A stretch of 64,000 bases of DNA. Source: UBA7672 sp963718145. GTDB lineage: Bacteria; Pseudomonadota; Alphaproteobacteria; Caulobacterales; Hyphomonadaceae. Position 1 is the stretch's first letter, and each line of letters opens with the position of its first letter. This document shows positions 1-10,261 of this stretch, in pieces. The translations under genes and the position numbers were made by a program. The DNA lies in NCBI GenBank assembly GCA_963718145.1, contig CAVQYJ010000008.1, forward strand, positions 1 to 64,000, given 5' to 3'. Below the pieces are notes generated by a model that was not told where the DNA came from, searched no databases, and saw only the letters and a list, made by a program, of their open reading frames with translations.

Positions 1-125
1 AGCAACGCGCGTTGTCAGAACGCGGATTTCCAATTGCAGTCGGATCGGGTTTGCAGGCTCAACCCGGAATTGGCGCGGACACTTTCCCTCAAAGCCGCGA
101 CGTCAGTCTCGCAAAATCGTCTCGG

Positions 126-1904
126 CTAAAGCGAAAGGAGTCGGGCGAGGCCCGGAAGAGGCAGGAGACGTTTCTCAAGCCAGCTTTCAAACGCGCGTTT
201 ATTCACCGCGCCGGAGAGTTTTCTGAGCTGTAGCAACGTCACCATTTCGCCTGCGCTCATATCAATGAGGACAAATCCCAATGCCTTGAGCTCATCGATT
301 TGGGGTCGCAATTTCGATTGTGCGCCCAAAGGAAAAGAATCCCGCGTACGAAAAACAATTCTCCTACCCGCGAACTTAGTCCCTTTTAGCGATTTCAGTT
401 GATCTACCAGTTTGCCTCGATAATTGGGCTCGTTGACTAGATAGAGGCGCGATAACGCGGTCTCGCCTCGGGTAGTCGTGATAGAGAAGTCGATCTCAGG
501 CCGACTACGCAGGCCCTTCGAGACCTTTGAAACCTCCCCCACACCGGAGATAGCCGGTCGCAAAGCCGGCAACGACCACTCAATCAAGTCGATCACTTCT
601 TGGTAACCCTTAGGCAGCAAACGCAGCTCGCCACCTTCCGACTTTACTCTCTGCCATTCTGTTTCGACATCCGGTTGTTCTGGCTGGGAACTAGCAACGG
701 CGGCTAGTTCAAGAGTGGGCGCGCTAAGCTGCTTGGTTGTTTCCGCCCATATTTGCGCGAAGTCGCGATCCGCTTTTGACGCATCGCTTAGCGCTCTTTT
801 TGCGCTCGTCATCGCCCCCCGAAGGAGAAACCTTGGCGGTATGCGTCGGCTAGCGCTGTTGGCTTTTACCCAAGCAACGAAACTCGCAACCTCTGCCGCG
901 ACCTCCGGGTGGTCTTGCGCGATATGTTCAATTCTCGGAGCAAAGAAATCGTCAGCTTCTTCGAGCGATAGGTTGCGCAGGCTCTGAATCCCCGGCTCCT
1001 GTTCGACTCGATCCCGATCCGGCTGGGGCAGAATGTTCATCGTCCGGTCCACGATGTCTGTGAGCGCCGAAATTACGCAGGCCACGTTGGATTGTGACCG
1101 GAGAATCTGCAGCGACTCCTGCACCAATTGTTTTAGCGCTTTGGAATCGCCATCCGCTGAATCGAGTGCCACTCTTTCGAGTTGGTCAAAGCACAACACT
1201 ACCTGTCGTTTGAGCTGAGCTAGCGCTTTCGAGATGCATCTGAACGTTGAAAAACGCGAATTGGTGCGTCGTACCTTCGGCAGAAGTTCTGAAGGCACCG
1301 ACTTCTGTGACAGCCAGTGATATGCCGATTGCGCGTATGGAGTCTGACACAGCAACATCGCCGCGCAGAAATCTTCGGCGTCTGGCATGGACGCTAGCCG
1401 GAGCTGGTCCCTCATTGCTGATGCAGTGTGCATTAAGGCCCTGTCGCGCGAACCGAATGCGGCAGACAATGCATTGTCTACCAACGCCCCGACGGGAACG
1501 TAGTGAACGATGAGAGCCCGGCCGGCGTCACGCAGGCTTTCAAACACTTCTCTCGTGGGATTTTCTCCCCAGTCCATCTCTAGGCGCTTCGAGAGCTTGG
1601 CCAGCGTCTGCGGCTTCTGACCGAAGGCCGCCGCGATCAGGAGGCTTGAAAGTGCGGTAAGAGCATCTGCATCTCGGTCCACATCAATTGTTTGAAGCAG
1701 CGATGTGATGACCTGCTCGTCAAGCCAGGGGTCAAATTCCTTCCAACGATCAGGGCTGAAGATCATTATCGAGGTTATCGACTCGGGAACCTTGCGTAGC
1801 TCGTTTACGACGAGGTGGGTTTTTCCAGTCCCGGCTTGACCGGACACGACAAGAATCCGTCCCGCCGTATCTTCAGTTTCGCCGCTCGCAAGATTGCTGA
1901 CCAA
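126..1904 (-). CDS. P-loop ATPase (STAND/AAA-like), unknown role
   Basis: Large P-loop NTPase of about 592 residues. Walker A is visible near residues 21-29 (SGQAGTGKT) and a Walker B-like strand near 234-243 (VVLCFDQLE). The rest is mostly helical, and a C-terminal alpha/beta section follows residue 480. The start is unclear: the frame stays open upstream to about 2158 with no ATG or GTG, so TTG at 1904, an unusual start, or an indel in the overlap are all possible. It lies directly after, and probably overlaps, the gene ending at 2045, so the two form a pair. Codon use is clearly more A+T-rich than at recN and beyond, suggesting acquisition. The architecture (N-terminal ATPase, unknown C-terminal sensor) resembles ATPases of defence modules, but this is inference; no family is recognised. 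Confidence 0.7.
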   Translation of the reverse strand: MVSNLASGETEDTAGRILVVSGQAGTGKTHLVVNELRKVPESITSIMIFSPDRWKEFDPWLDEQVITSLLQTIDVDRDADALTALSSLLIAAAFGQKPQTLAKLSKRLEMDWGENPTREVFESLRDAGRALIVHYVPVGALVDNALSAAFGSRDRALMHTASAMRDQLRLASMPDAEDFCAAMLLCQTPYAQSAYHWLSQKSVPSELLPKVRRTNSRFSTFRCISKALAQLKRQVVLCFDQLERVALDSADGDSKALKQLVQESLQILRSQSNVACVISALTDIVDRTMNILPQPDRDRVEQEPGIQSLRNLSLEEADDFFAPRIEHIAQDHPEVAAEVASFVAWVKANSASRRIPPRFLLRGAMTSAKRALSDASKADRDFAQIWAETTKQLSAPTLELAAVASSQPEQPDVETEWQRVKSEGGELRLLPKGYQEVIDLIEWSLPALRPAISGVGEVSKVSKGLRSRPEIDFSITTTRGETALSRLYLVNEPNYRGKLVDQLKSLKGTKFAGRRIVFRTRDSFPLGAQSKLRPQIDELKALGFVLIDMSAGEMVTLLQLRKLSGAVNKRAFESWLEKRLLPLPGLARLLSL

Positions 1905-2044
1905 ATCGTGCAGCGCCTGAGTAGCTTGCTGCTGGTGACCGGCGCGGTGGAACTTGAAAACAGCTGCTTCGTTGCCGGGGTCCGCATTGGGCGAAAGCGC
2001 TACCTTTATCCGCCTCGGCAGCGGAGCGCTTTTGACCGTCGGTC

Positions 2045-3010
2045 CTATTTCGGCAACCGCACTAGGTGGTATGTTAGGCCCCCCATGACCAACGCTGACT
2101 GAGCGCGTTCGTTCGCGTCCAGCAACGATGGCACATTGAGAGGCGCTAGTTCAAGTTTGTCTGACCGCGCTGCTGCTTCAACCGCCAATTTGAAGTCGGC
2201 AAGGGATATCCGCTTCGTTTCGCGATAAGCCTCAAAGGCTTTGAATATGGCTACCCAACCCGTCGGCGCGGTGCGAGAAATGCGATCGATTACGCCAACC
2301 ATGGCGCTTGCGTCCGCATCGTCTTGCTGCTTATGCGAAGCTAACCGCGCCATAGAATCAAAACCTGCCTTCGAAAGCTTGCGCCACCGAGCCTCTGTTT
2401 TCGGAATTGATGAAGTATTAAGGGCCAAAGCCGCGAGTTTTCGAAACCCCGCGTCCCAATCCCGATGCCCTGTTGCGGCAGCGAACAAATCGACGGTCAA
2501 AGGGTCTTTGCTTATCGTGCTCGATGTGGGCTGCGAAAGCTTTAGAGCTGGTACTGACCTAGTCAGAAATTCCCGGACGACGGTTCGAACCGCAATGGCC
2601 AGCACGGCGTTCGCATCCTCGAACGGAAGCCTCACATCGCCATCCATCAGCCGAGCCGCCAGTCCCGCGCAAACGGAACGACCGTCAGAAAGCACCTTGA
2701 ATGAGGCCGTATCCGCTGGGTGAGATAGCAACGCCGATCCAACAAATGCTCTGTACACCGCCCTAGGCTCTTGGCCCTTTAAAAGCAGCGTTGCCGGAAC
2801 CGAGACCTTCAAAAAGTCTACGCCCTTCGCCGTGAGCGACAGTTTGGACGGCGCTACGAATTTCCGCTGGCGAATGATTTGAACCAGCTGCGCAATTTCG
2901 GCCGCAGCTTCTCCAAGCACCGAACGAAGCTTCTTGAACTCGGGTTGATCGGGCTCGTGAAATAGGGCCAACGCAGCAAGCGTCAGCCGTGGGTCGTTTT
3001 CGAGGTTCAC
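2045..3010 (-). CDS. Unknown protein, partner of the downstream ATPase
   Basis: A 321-residue, mainly helical soluble protein with no signal peptide or membrane segment and no motif I recognise. It starts at GTG (3010), preceded by a purine-rich GAAGGGG about eight bases upstream. It lies immediately upstream of the P-loop ATPase on the same strand, and their frames probably overlap around 2045-2158. This suggests co-translation and a shared function. Base composition matches the ATPase, not the G+C-rich flank. It may be an adaptor or regulator of the ATPase; that is inference from position only. Confidence 0.65.
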   Translation of the reverse strand: MNLENDPRLTLAALALFHEPDQPEFKKLRSVLGEAAAEIAQLVQIIRQRKFVAPSKLSLTAKGVDFLKVSVPATLLLKGQEPRAVYRAFVGSALLSHPADTASFKVLSDGRSVCAGLAARLMDGDVRLPFEDANAVLAIAVRTVVREFLTRSVPALKLSQPTSSTISKDPLTVDLFAAATGHRDWDAGFRKLAALALNTSSIPKTEARWRKLSKAGFDSMARLASHKQQDDADASAMVGVIDRISRTAPTGWVAIFKAFEAYRETKRISLADFKLAVEAAARSDKLELAPLNVPSLLDANERAQSALVMGGLTYHLVRLPK

Positions 3011-3175
3011 GCACGAACCCCTTCAGGGAAGTGCGCCAAACCGACAGCCGATCCTCGGCGAGGTGCGAAACGACAAGCGATCATGAAATCGAACCGCACC
3101 CCCGGGCGCTCGGCTTGTTACGGACCTTTCAGCGCACCATCAACCTAGCTCATATTTTCCGCCGGACATAACTAT

Positions 3176-3200
3176 ACGCCCCGGCTTTTGGCCGGGGCGT
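3176..3200 (-). terminator. Hairpin after the peroxiredoxin gene
   Basis: Perfect inverted repeat with arms ACGCCCCGGC and GCCGGGGCGT around a 5-base loop (TTTTG on the plus strand). It begins 22 bases beyond the peroxiredoxin stop codon. There is no strong U-tract, so termination strength is uncertain. Confidence 0.75.
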
Positions 3201-3221
3201 AGCGTTGGATTTCGGCGGGCT

Positions 3222-3809
3222 CTAGTGGTGGGCGTGGCCGGCTGCTTTCCAGGCCTTCACCGCATCAAGCGTCTTGGTGATGTGGTCGCCGGGGGCCATC
3301 GCCGAGAAGGCGAGCGCGATCTTGCTGTCGGGCGTGATCACGTAGGAGGTGCGGTCCGTCCAGTCCGGGCGCTGCGGCAGCTTTACGTTGTATGACTCGA
3401 TGATCTTCGCATCCACGGCCGCGATCGGGAACTTGTCACGGCAATGCTCGGCCGAGAACTCGGCGAGGCGCTTCAGGTTCTCGGAGGCGCCGGCCATTGT
3501 GCCGTCCGCCAGGCGAGCGCCGGCGGTGAGGCCGATCAGCGTCGCGCCGTTGGCCTTGAACTCATCGGCGGCGTCGGCGAAGCGCTTGGTTTCCTCGGTG
3601 CAGCCGGCGGTATAGGCAGCCGGGAAGAAGTAGATCACCACCGGGCCCTTCTTGAGGGCGTCGGATAGCTTGAAGGTGAACTCGTTGCCGCCGGTCATGC
3701 CTTTGGCGGAGAAGTCAGGCGCGGCGGCGCCAACGTCGAGGGCGGCGAAGGCCGGGGTGGCGAGTGCGACAGCGGCGGCGATGGCGGCCGCGGCAAAAAA
3801 CTTTTTCAT
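3222..3809 (-). CDS. Exported peroxiredoxin (AhpC/TSA, BCP-like)
   Basis: A 195-residue thioredoxin-fold peroxidase. Residues 1-22 form a clear signal peptide (basic start, Ala-rich core, AFA-A cleavage site), so it should act in the periplasm. The peroxidatic cysteine sits in YTAGCTEE, matching the TxxC active site of bacterioferritin-comigratory type peroxiredoxins. A second cysteine (EHCRDKF) could be a resolving residue. The C-terminus ends in HAHH. The start ATG has an AGGAG ribosome site. It is divergent from recN, with a hairpin terminator just after the stop. It would reduce hydroperoxides using a thiol donor that cannot be named from the sequence. Confidence 0.88.
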   Translation of the reverse strand: MKKFFAAAAIAAAVALATPAFAALDVGAAAPDFSAKGMTGGNEFTFKLSDALKKGPVVIYFFPAAYTAGCTEETKRFADAADEFKANGATLIGLTAGARLADGTMAGASENLKRLAEFSAEHCRDKFPIAAVDAKIIESYNVKLPQRPDWTDRTSYVITPDSKIALAFSAMAPGDHITKTLDAVKAWKAAGHAHH

Positions 3810-4005
3810 GTCTCAGATTTCTCCTGACTGGACGCGTGCGTTATCGCCGAAGTTCGGCGCGGCGTCACGCATTTGCAGCATCACGACAGCGTTTTAAGCC
3901 CCAGCGAAGCATGAGGATTTCTCCCGGCGGGGGGAGGTTGCGCTGATCCTGCAGCGGGCGGCGGCTTCCCGCCGTCCCGGGCGGCCCGGCACGTGAAAAA
4001 TCTAT

Positions 4006-4020
4006 GTTCCCTTTTCGTTC
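4006..4020 (+). promoter_or_regulatory. LexA box upstream of recN
   Basis: GTTC-N7-GTTC, the alphaproteobacterial LexA operator consensus. It ends 23 bases before the recN ATG at 4044. Its position argues for that start rather than the upstream ATG at 3993, which would place the operator inside the coding region. Confidence 0.8.
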
Positions 4021-4043
4021 TTTTCATGATATGCGCCTTGTCC

Positions 4044-5736
4044 ATGCTGACGGGCCTTTCCATCCGGGACTTTGTCCTCGTGCGGGCGCTCGACCTCGAT
4101 CTCGAGGGCGGGTTCTCTGCGCTGACGGGCGAAACGGGCGCGGGCAAGTCGATCCTGATGTCGGCGCTGGGGTTCGCGCTGGGCGCACGGGCGGGGCAGG
4201 GGTTGATCCGGCCCGGCGCCGAGACGGCCAGCGTCACGGCCAGTTTCGAGGCCGGTCCACGCCATCCCGTGCGGGCTCTTCTTTCTGCGCGCGGCATCGA
4301 GGCGCCGGAGGAGGCGCTGGTGTTCCGCCGGGTCGTGCGCAAGGGCGGGGCGGCGCGGGCCTTTCTCAACGATGTGGCGGTGAGCGCCAGCCTGCTGGAG
4401 GAAGCAGGAAGCCTGCTTGCCGACGTGCACGGCCAGCATGAAGGGCTGGGCCTGCTCAATCCAGCGCGGCATCGCGTGCTGCTCGACGCCTATGCGAAGT
4501 CCGACGCGCTGTTGGGCGATGTGGCGCGCGCGTGGGTGGTGGTGCGGTGTGCGCAGGAGGCGCGTGCGGCGCTGGAGGCGCGGATGGTGCGTGCGGCGTC
4601 GGAGCGCACCTGGCTGGCGCACGCGCTGGAGGAGCTGGACGCGCTCGATCCGGTGGAGGGTGAGACGCAGACGTTGTCGCTGGACCGTGCGACCATGCAG
4701 GCAGGCGAGCGTGTGGCCGAGGCGATCGATAGCGCGGCGCACCTGCTGGCCAAGGCGAATGTCGAGGGGGCGCTCTCGAATGCGGCGCGGGCGGTTTCCC
4801 GTGCGCTCAGCGCGCCGGGTCTCAATGGCGAGGCGGCGGGGAGCGATCTGGCGGTGCGGATGCGGGCGGCCTGCGAGTCGCTGGAGCGCGCGCTGATCGA
4901 GGCGGGCGAGGCGCGCTCGGCGCTCGATGCGGCGGCGGCGGCCTGCGAGTTCTCGCCGGCGGCGCTGGAGGCGTCGGAAACGCGGCTCTTTGCGCTGCGG
5001 GCGGCGGCGCGCAAGCACGATGTCGATGCGGACCAGCTTGCGGCGCTGCGGACCCGGCTGCGGATGCAGCTCGACGAGATCGAGCATTCCGACGGCGCGC
5101 TCAAGGCGACGCTGGAGGCGGAAGCGAAGGCCAGTGCCGGCTATGACGATGTCTGCGCGCGGCTGACGGCGGTGCGCGAGGCGGCGGCGAAGAAGCTGGC
5201 GAAGGCGGTCGGCGCGGAGCTGGGCCCGCTGAAGCTGGAGAAGGCGCGGTTTAGGGTGGCGGTTAGCCCCGCGCGGAGAGGCCGGGCCGACCGGGCGAGA
5301 CGATGTTGCCTTCGAGATCGAGACCAATGCCGGCGCCGGCTTCGGCCCGCTCAACCGTATCGCCTCGGGTGGGGAGATGGCGCGCTTTGCTTTGGCTGTG
5401 AGCGTGTGCCTGGCGGGGTCTTCTCCTGCAGGCACGCTGGTGTTCGACGAGGCGGACATGGGCGTGGGCGGCGCCGTGGCGGCGGCGATCGGCGAACGGC
5501 TCGCTCGGCTGGGGCGCGAGCGGCAGGTGCTGGCGATCACGCATTCGCCACAGGTTGCGGCGGCGGCGTCGCGGCAACTCAAGGTCTCCAAGGCGGAGGC
5601 GGGCGGGGAGATGGTCACCTGTGTCGATGCGCTCTCCTCGAAGGCGAGGAAGGAAGAGATCGCGCGCATGCTGGCCGGGGCCAGCGTCACCAAGGAAGCG
5701 CGTGCGGCGGCGGGTAGGCTGTTGGCTGGCGCATGA
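4044..5736 (+). CDS. recN: DNA repair ATPase RecN (frame disrupted once)
   Basis: SMC-like ATPase of double-strand break repair, about 563 residues once the frame is restored. Walker A is GETGAGKS near residue 30. A long coiled-coil region (about 150-370) follows, then the C-terminal signature IASGGEMARF and Walker B TLVFDEADMG, with ITHSPQVAA after it. The N-terminal half is read in one frame to about 5270 and the C-terminal half in the next. One extra base lies somewhere in the G+C-rich 5262-5298, between ...RVAVSPAR and DDVAFEIE. ATG 4044 (MLTGLSIRDF) is the expected family start. A LexA box sits just upstream and ligA follows after 21 bases, probably in one transcript. The indel is most likely a sequencing error. 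Confidence 0.9.
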
Positions 5737-5757
5737 GGGGCGTTCTATACATCCGCC

Positions 5758-8122
5758 ATGCCAGAGACGTCCGACACGCCTGTTTCCAAGCTCACCCAAG
5801 CCGCCGCCAAGGCTGAACTCAAGAAGCTCGGCACGGCGATCCGCAAGGCGGATGCGGCCTATTACCAGGACGACTCGCCGGACCTGACGCGATGCCGAGT
5901 ATGACCGGCTGCGCCTGCGCCTCGGCGAGATCGAGGCGAATTTCCCGGAGCTGAAGCGGGCGGACAGTCCCAGCGACAAGGTCGGCGCGGAGCCGTCGCA
6001 GGGGTTCGGCAAGGTGACGCATCTCAAGCCGATGCTGTCGCTCGACAACGTGTTCTCCGACGAGGAGGTGACGGATTTCATCACGCGGGTGCGGCGCTTC
6101 CTGTCGCTGAAGGCGGACGATGAAGTGGCCGTCACTGCCGAGCCGAAGATCGACGGGCTCTCGTGCAACCTTCTCTATGAGGACGGCAAGCTCGTGAAGG
6201 CGGCGACGCGCGGCGATGGGGCGGTGGGGGAAGATGTTACGGCGAATGTCAGGACGCTCGAGGATGTGCCCGAGAAGCTGAAGGGTAAAGGGATCCCCAA
6301 ACGCATCGAGGTGCGCGGCGAGATCTACATGACGTGGGCCGACTTCCAGCGGTTGCGCGACATTGAGACGGCCGCAGGCCGTAAGACGCCGGCCAATCCC
6401 CGCAACTTTGCCGCCGGCAGCCTGCGCCAGAAGGATCCGGAAATCACCCGATCGCGGCCGCTGCAGTTCTTTGCCTACACGTGGGGCGATGTATCGGTCG
6501 CATTCGCCAAGACGCAAACCGAAGCGATCGAAAACTTCGCCGCGTGGGGCCTGCCGGTAAATCCTGAGATGAAGCGTGCGACCAGCGCCGAACAGCTTCT
6601 CAGGATCTATCACGACATCGAGGCGCGCAGGGCCTCGCTCGGGTACGATATCGACGGCGTCGTCTACAAGATCGACCGGCTCGACTGGCAGCAGAGGCTT
6701 GGGTTTGTGTCGCGCTCGCCGCGCTGGGCGGCGGCGCACAAGTTTCCCGCCGAGCAGGCGATGACGCAGTTGCTCGGCATAGACATCCAGGTCGGGCGGA
6801 CCGGCAAGCTCGCGCCGGTGGCGCGTCTGGCGCCGGTGACGGTGGGCGGGGTGGTCGTCTCCAACGCGACGCTGCACAACGAGGACGAGATTGCGCGGCT
6901 GGGCGTGATGTTGAAGGACTGGGTCGTCGTCCAGCGCGCCGGCGACGTGATCCCGCAGATCGTGCGCGTCGTGCCGGAGAAGCGGCCAAAGGATGCGCAT
7001 GCCTTCAAGTATCCGGAAGTTTGCCCGGCGTGCGGATCGGCGGCGGTTCGCGGCGTGCGAGGCGAAGAGGAGGATGTCGACCGGCGTTGCACGGGGGGAC
7101 TGATCTGTCCAGCGCAGGCGGTGGAGCGGCTGAAGCATTTCGTCTCGCGGCGTGCGTTCGACATCGAAGGCCTGGGCGCCAAACAGATCGAGGAATTCCA
7201 TACCGAAGGCGTCGTCACCAAGCCGCAGCACATCTTCACGCTGGCGAAGGAGATCAGAAAAGCCGGCAAGCCGCAGCTTGAGGAGTGGGAAGGATATGGC
7301 GAGACATCGGCGGCCAATCTTTTCAAGTCGATCGACATGGCGCGGACACAGACGTTTTCGCGGTTCCTGAATGCACTTGGCGTCCGGCATGTGGGCGAGA
7401 CCAGCGCCCTGCTGATCGCAAAGCATTTCGGATCGTTCGCGGCGCTGCGGGAAGCGATGTCGCGGGCGAAGGACGAGCGGCCGAACGATTCCTACTGGCG
7501 GCTGGAGGCGACGCCGAAGCTGGGGCCGGGCGCCCTTGGCGCACTGCTGGATGCGGCGGAGGACTTGCCGAAGAAGCCGCTCTTGTCGTTGGATGAGTCG
7601 CTCGAGGGCGCGATCATCGCCGCGCAGATCAAGGGGCTCAACAAGGCCGCGACTGCGGCGCTTGCCGCCGAATACGGCGCATGGGACGCGTTCAGGTCCG
7701 AGGTGCGCAAGGCGGCGAAGGGCCGGCCGGGCGAGGGGTTCAATGCGGTTGCCTCGATCGACGGCTTGGGCGAGGCGGCGGCGGAGGCGCTGGTCGAGTT
7801 TTTCGCCGAGCCGCACAACTGTGAGATGATCGATGCACTGCTCCAGGAAGTGACCGTCGAGGACTTCGTCACGACCGATACGTCCGGCTCGGCGGTCGCG
7901 GGCAAGACGGTTGTGTTCACCGGCTCGCTGGAAAAGATGACGCGCGACGAGGCGAAGGCGCAGGCGCAGGGCATGGGGGCGAAGGTCGCGTCGTCGGTAT
8001 CGAAGAAGACCGACATGGTGATCGCGGGCCCTGGCGCGGGGTCGAAGCTGGTTGAGGCAGAGAAGCTCGGCGTGAAGGTGCTGACCGAGGACGAGTGGCT
8101 CAAGCTGGTGGGGAAGGCATAG
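5758..8122 (+). CDS. ligA: NAD-dependent DNA ligase LigA (frame disrupted once)
   Basis: NAD+-dependent ligase that seals Okazaki nicks; essential in bacteria. The N-terminal Ia domain (LTQAAAKAELKKLG, YYQDDSPDLT) starts at ATG 5758. The frame then breaks at about 5889, where CTGACGCGATGCC should read as LTDAEYDRL with one base fewer. From 5891 the second frame runs intact: adenylation domain with the lysine motif EPKIDGL and TRGDG, OB fold, Cys4 zinc finger (CPAC ... C ... C), helix-hairpin-helix repeats, and a C-terminal BRCT domain (about the last 80 residues, GKTVVFTGSL). Restored length is about 787 residues, normal for alphaproteobacteria. Since ligase is essential, the one-base insertion is almost certainly a sequence error. 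Confidence 0.93.
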
Positions 8123-8138
8123 CCGGCGGGCGCCGGCT
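8121..8138. terminator. Bidirectional hairpin between ligA and the PQQ gene
   Basis: Perfect palindromic arms AGCCGGCG and CGCCGGCT with a two-base centre (in practice a 4-base loop). It overlaps both convergent stop codons (TAG at 8120-8122 and at 8139-8137). It can serve both strands. Confidence 0.6.
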
Positions 8139-10005
8139 ACTTCTTCACCGGCTTCAGCGCGATCAGCACATTGCCGGGCGTCTGGCTGAAGGAGCCGTAG
8201 CCGGAATTGATGAAGACCATGCCGGCCCCAGCGGAGATGCCGTGGCTGTCGATTGAGCCGCCCTTGCCAGCGACACCCGGATTGATGGTGGCGACCGGGC
8301 CGATGGTATCGAACTTCTTCAGCAGCTTGCCGGTGCTGCTGTCGAGGATGAAGACTTCGCCGCCGAGCGTGCCGCCGATGACGGCGCCGTCGACCACGAT
8401 CGGAGCGGCGGAGAAGCCGTACTTGGTCTCGCAGTTGGCCACGAGCCTGCCGCGCTCGCCGCCGCAATTCGGTGTAGCGGCGTAGGACCATTTCGGCTTG
8501 CCCGACTTGATGTCGAAGGCATAGAGGCCGGGCTCCGCCACGAATTTCGGATCGGGCGAGATCGCCGGATCATTGATCGGCGCGATCACGTTGGTCCCGT
8601 CCGTCGTGATGCCCCAGTGGACCCCGCCCAGGGCTGTGCCGCCGCCGATGCGCTGGCTCCACAATACCTTGCCTGATTCAGCGTCGAGCGCCCAGACATG
8701 GCCGGATTTCTGGCCGGCGAGGACGACGTCCCTGCCGCCCTTGCCCTTCACGATGACGGCGCCGGCGCCGAAATCATAGTCGCGGCCGTCGCCGCCGAAG
8801 ACCACCGGGCAGTTGGGGCCATTACCGGCCGCGGTGCACGCCATGTTCCAAACGTCGGCGGCCATGGCCTGGTATTGCCAGACCGGTTTGCCGGTCTTGA
8901 GGTCGAGCGAGACGACCGCGTCAGACGTGTCGGTCGCGGGATGAGACGTGTTCTCGCCCGTGGTGACGATTACGCGGCCGCGCGTCTCGTCATGGACGGC
9001 GAGCGACCAGATCGGCGCGCCAGACGGTCCGCGCTGTTTCACGCCGACCGAGTTGACCTGGCCGTTATAGGCCGCCTCGCCCATCGTGTGCCATTCCCAC
9101 GCCCACGCGCCGTCGACGGCATTGAGAGCGACGACCGAGCCATGGCCTGCGCAGCACTCGAAGCGCGCGTTCGCGCCCGAGCCGACGCCCGAAGCCGAGA
9201 TCGGCACGATGATCTTGTCGCCCGCGAAGGTGACGCCGCCCCGCACCTGGCCGCCCGTGCCGTTCTGCGGCTGGGACGAGGCCTTCCACACCATCTGTCC
9301 GGTGGCGGCGTCAATCACCTGGATGTCGCGGCCGATGGAGAGAGCGAGGACTTTCCTCCCGCTGATCTCGCCGATGGTCGGCGTGTTGCGGGTGTTGGCG
9401 GCCATGCTCCACCTGGCGCAGCCGGTGTTGACGTCGAGCGCGGCAAGGCGCCCGCCGCCGGTGACGAACATGGTGTCGCCCAGGATCGACGCGCCCGTGC
9501 CCGAGCCCTGGCCAGGGAAGGCGATTGCCCAGGCGACTTCCAGGTCCTTCATGTCGCCTTTCTTGAGGCCGGCTTCCTTGGCGGAGAGCATGCGCGTCTG
9601 GTTTTTCGCCATGCCGAAGCCGGCGTTGATGACGGGCTTGGTGGCATCCACCATCTTCCTGTCGGCGGGGCAGGCGATGGCGTCGGTCCACACGGCAGCT
9701 GCGGCCTGCTGGCTTGAAGTGAGCCAGGCGATGACATTGGTGAGTTCCTGCGGCTGAAGGCTCGAAGCCATCGGCGCCATGACGCCTTCAGTGAGCACTT
9801 CGCGCAGGCGCACCGGCGTCATTGCCTGAAGCGAGGCAAGTTGCGCGGCGCGCGTCGTGCCGGGATTGTCGTGGCAAGTCGCGCAGGCCTTCTGGTAGAC
9901 GGCGCGGCCGGGATGGTCTGGGTTCTGCTGGGCGAGTGCGGGCGAGGCGAGGGCCGCGAGGCCGGCGCCAAGGGCGATCACTCGCAGGGAATCGCGCAGA
10001 GTCAT
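8137..10005 (-). CDS. PQQ-dependent dehydrogenase with N-terminal cytochrome c (polyvinyl-alcohol dehydrogenase-like)
   Basis: A 622-residue exported quinohaemoprotein. Residues 1-25 are a signal peptide (ALA-Q). A class I cytochrome c domain follows with haem motif CATCH near residue 41 and a methionine-rich distal region. From about residue 110 a PQQ beta-propeller runs to the end (repeated blades such as LAALDVNTGCARW, VIDAATGQMVWK, VVSLDLKTGKPVWQY). Adjacent cysteines in FECCAGHG match the disulphide near PQQ. This domain order (haem first) is that of polyvinyl-alcohol dehydrogenases, which oxidise secondary alcohols and pass electrons to a c-type cytochrome; the true substrate is unknown. 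It is divergent from a secreted protein gene at 10262. A GAGAGGATG ribosome site precedes ATG 10005. Confidence 0.85.
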   Translation of the reverse strand: MTLRDSLRVIALGAGLAALASPALAQQNPDHPGRAVYQKACATCHDNPGTTRAAQLASLQAMTPVRLREVLTEGVMAPMASSLQPQELTNVIAWLTSSQQAAAAVWTDAIACPADRKMVDATKPVINAGFGMAKNQTRMLSAKEAGLKKGDMKDLEVAWAIAFPGQGSGTGASILGDTMFVTGGGRLAALDVNTGCARWSMAANTRNTPTIGEISGRKVLALSIGRDIQVIDAATGQMVWKASSQPQNGTGGQVRGGVTFAGDKIIVPISASGVGSGANARFECCAGHGSVVALNAVDGAWAWEWHTMGEAAYNGQVNSVGVKQRGPSGAPIWSLAVHDETRGRVIVTTGENTSHPATDTSDAVVSLDLKTGKPVWQYQAMAADVWNMACTAAGNGPNCPVVFGGDGRDYDFGAGAVIVKGKGGRDVVLAGQKSGHVWALDAESGKVLWSQRIGGGTALGGVHWGITTDGTNVIAPINDPAISPDPKFVAEPGLYAFDIKSGKPKWSYAATPNCGGERGRLVANCETKYGFSAAPIVVDGAVIGGTLGGEVFILDSSTGKLLKKFDTIGPVATINPGVAGKGGSIDSHGISAGAGMVFINSGYGSFSQTPGNVLIALKPVKK

Positions 10006-10261
10006 CGTATCATCCTCTCGATCGGTCAGGCTCCGTTTCCCGAGAGCCGCCGCCAGCCACGCGCAACCTCGACTGGTTGGCCGGAGAATTCAACTGGGCG
10101 GGCCTGCGCATTCCGTCGCGGTTCTTGCGGCCTTGCCCGAGCGTTGCCGCCTTGCGGCGGAGAGGCGGCGTAATCCATCACGTCTGCTTGTGCTGCGCTT
10201 CCCGGCCCACCGCGCGTGCGGCATGCTGAGTTCGAAAGGGCAAGAGCCCGAGGAGGAGAGG

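Noticed and set aside
4002..5693. 563-codon minus-strand frame opposite recN
   Set aside because: Shadow of recN; no ribosome site or motif and Arg-rich sequence.
5819..8491. 890-codon open frame antisense to ligA
   Set aside because: Runs opposite to clearly conserved ligase coding; Arg/His-rich composition typical of a shadow in G+C-rich DNA.
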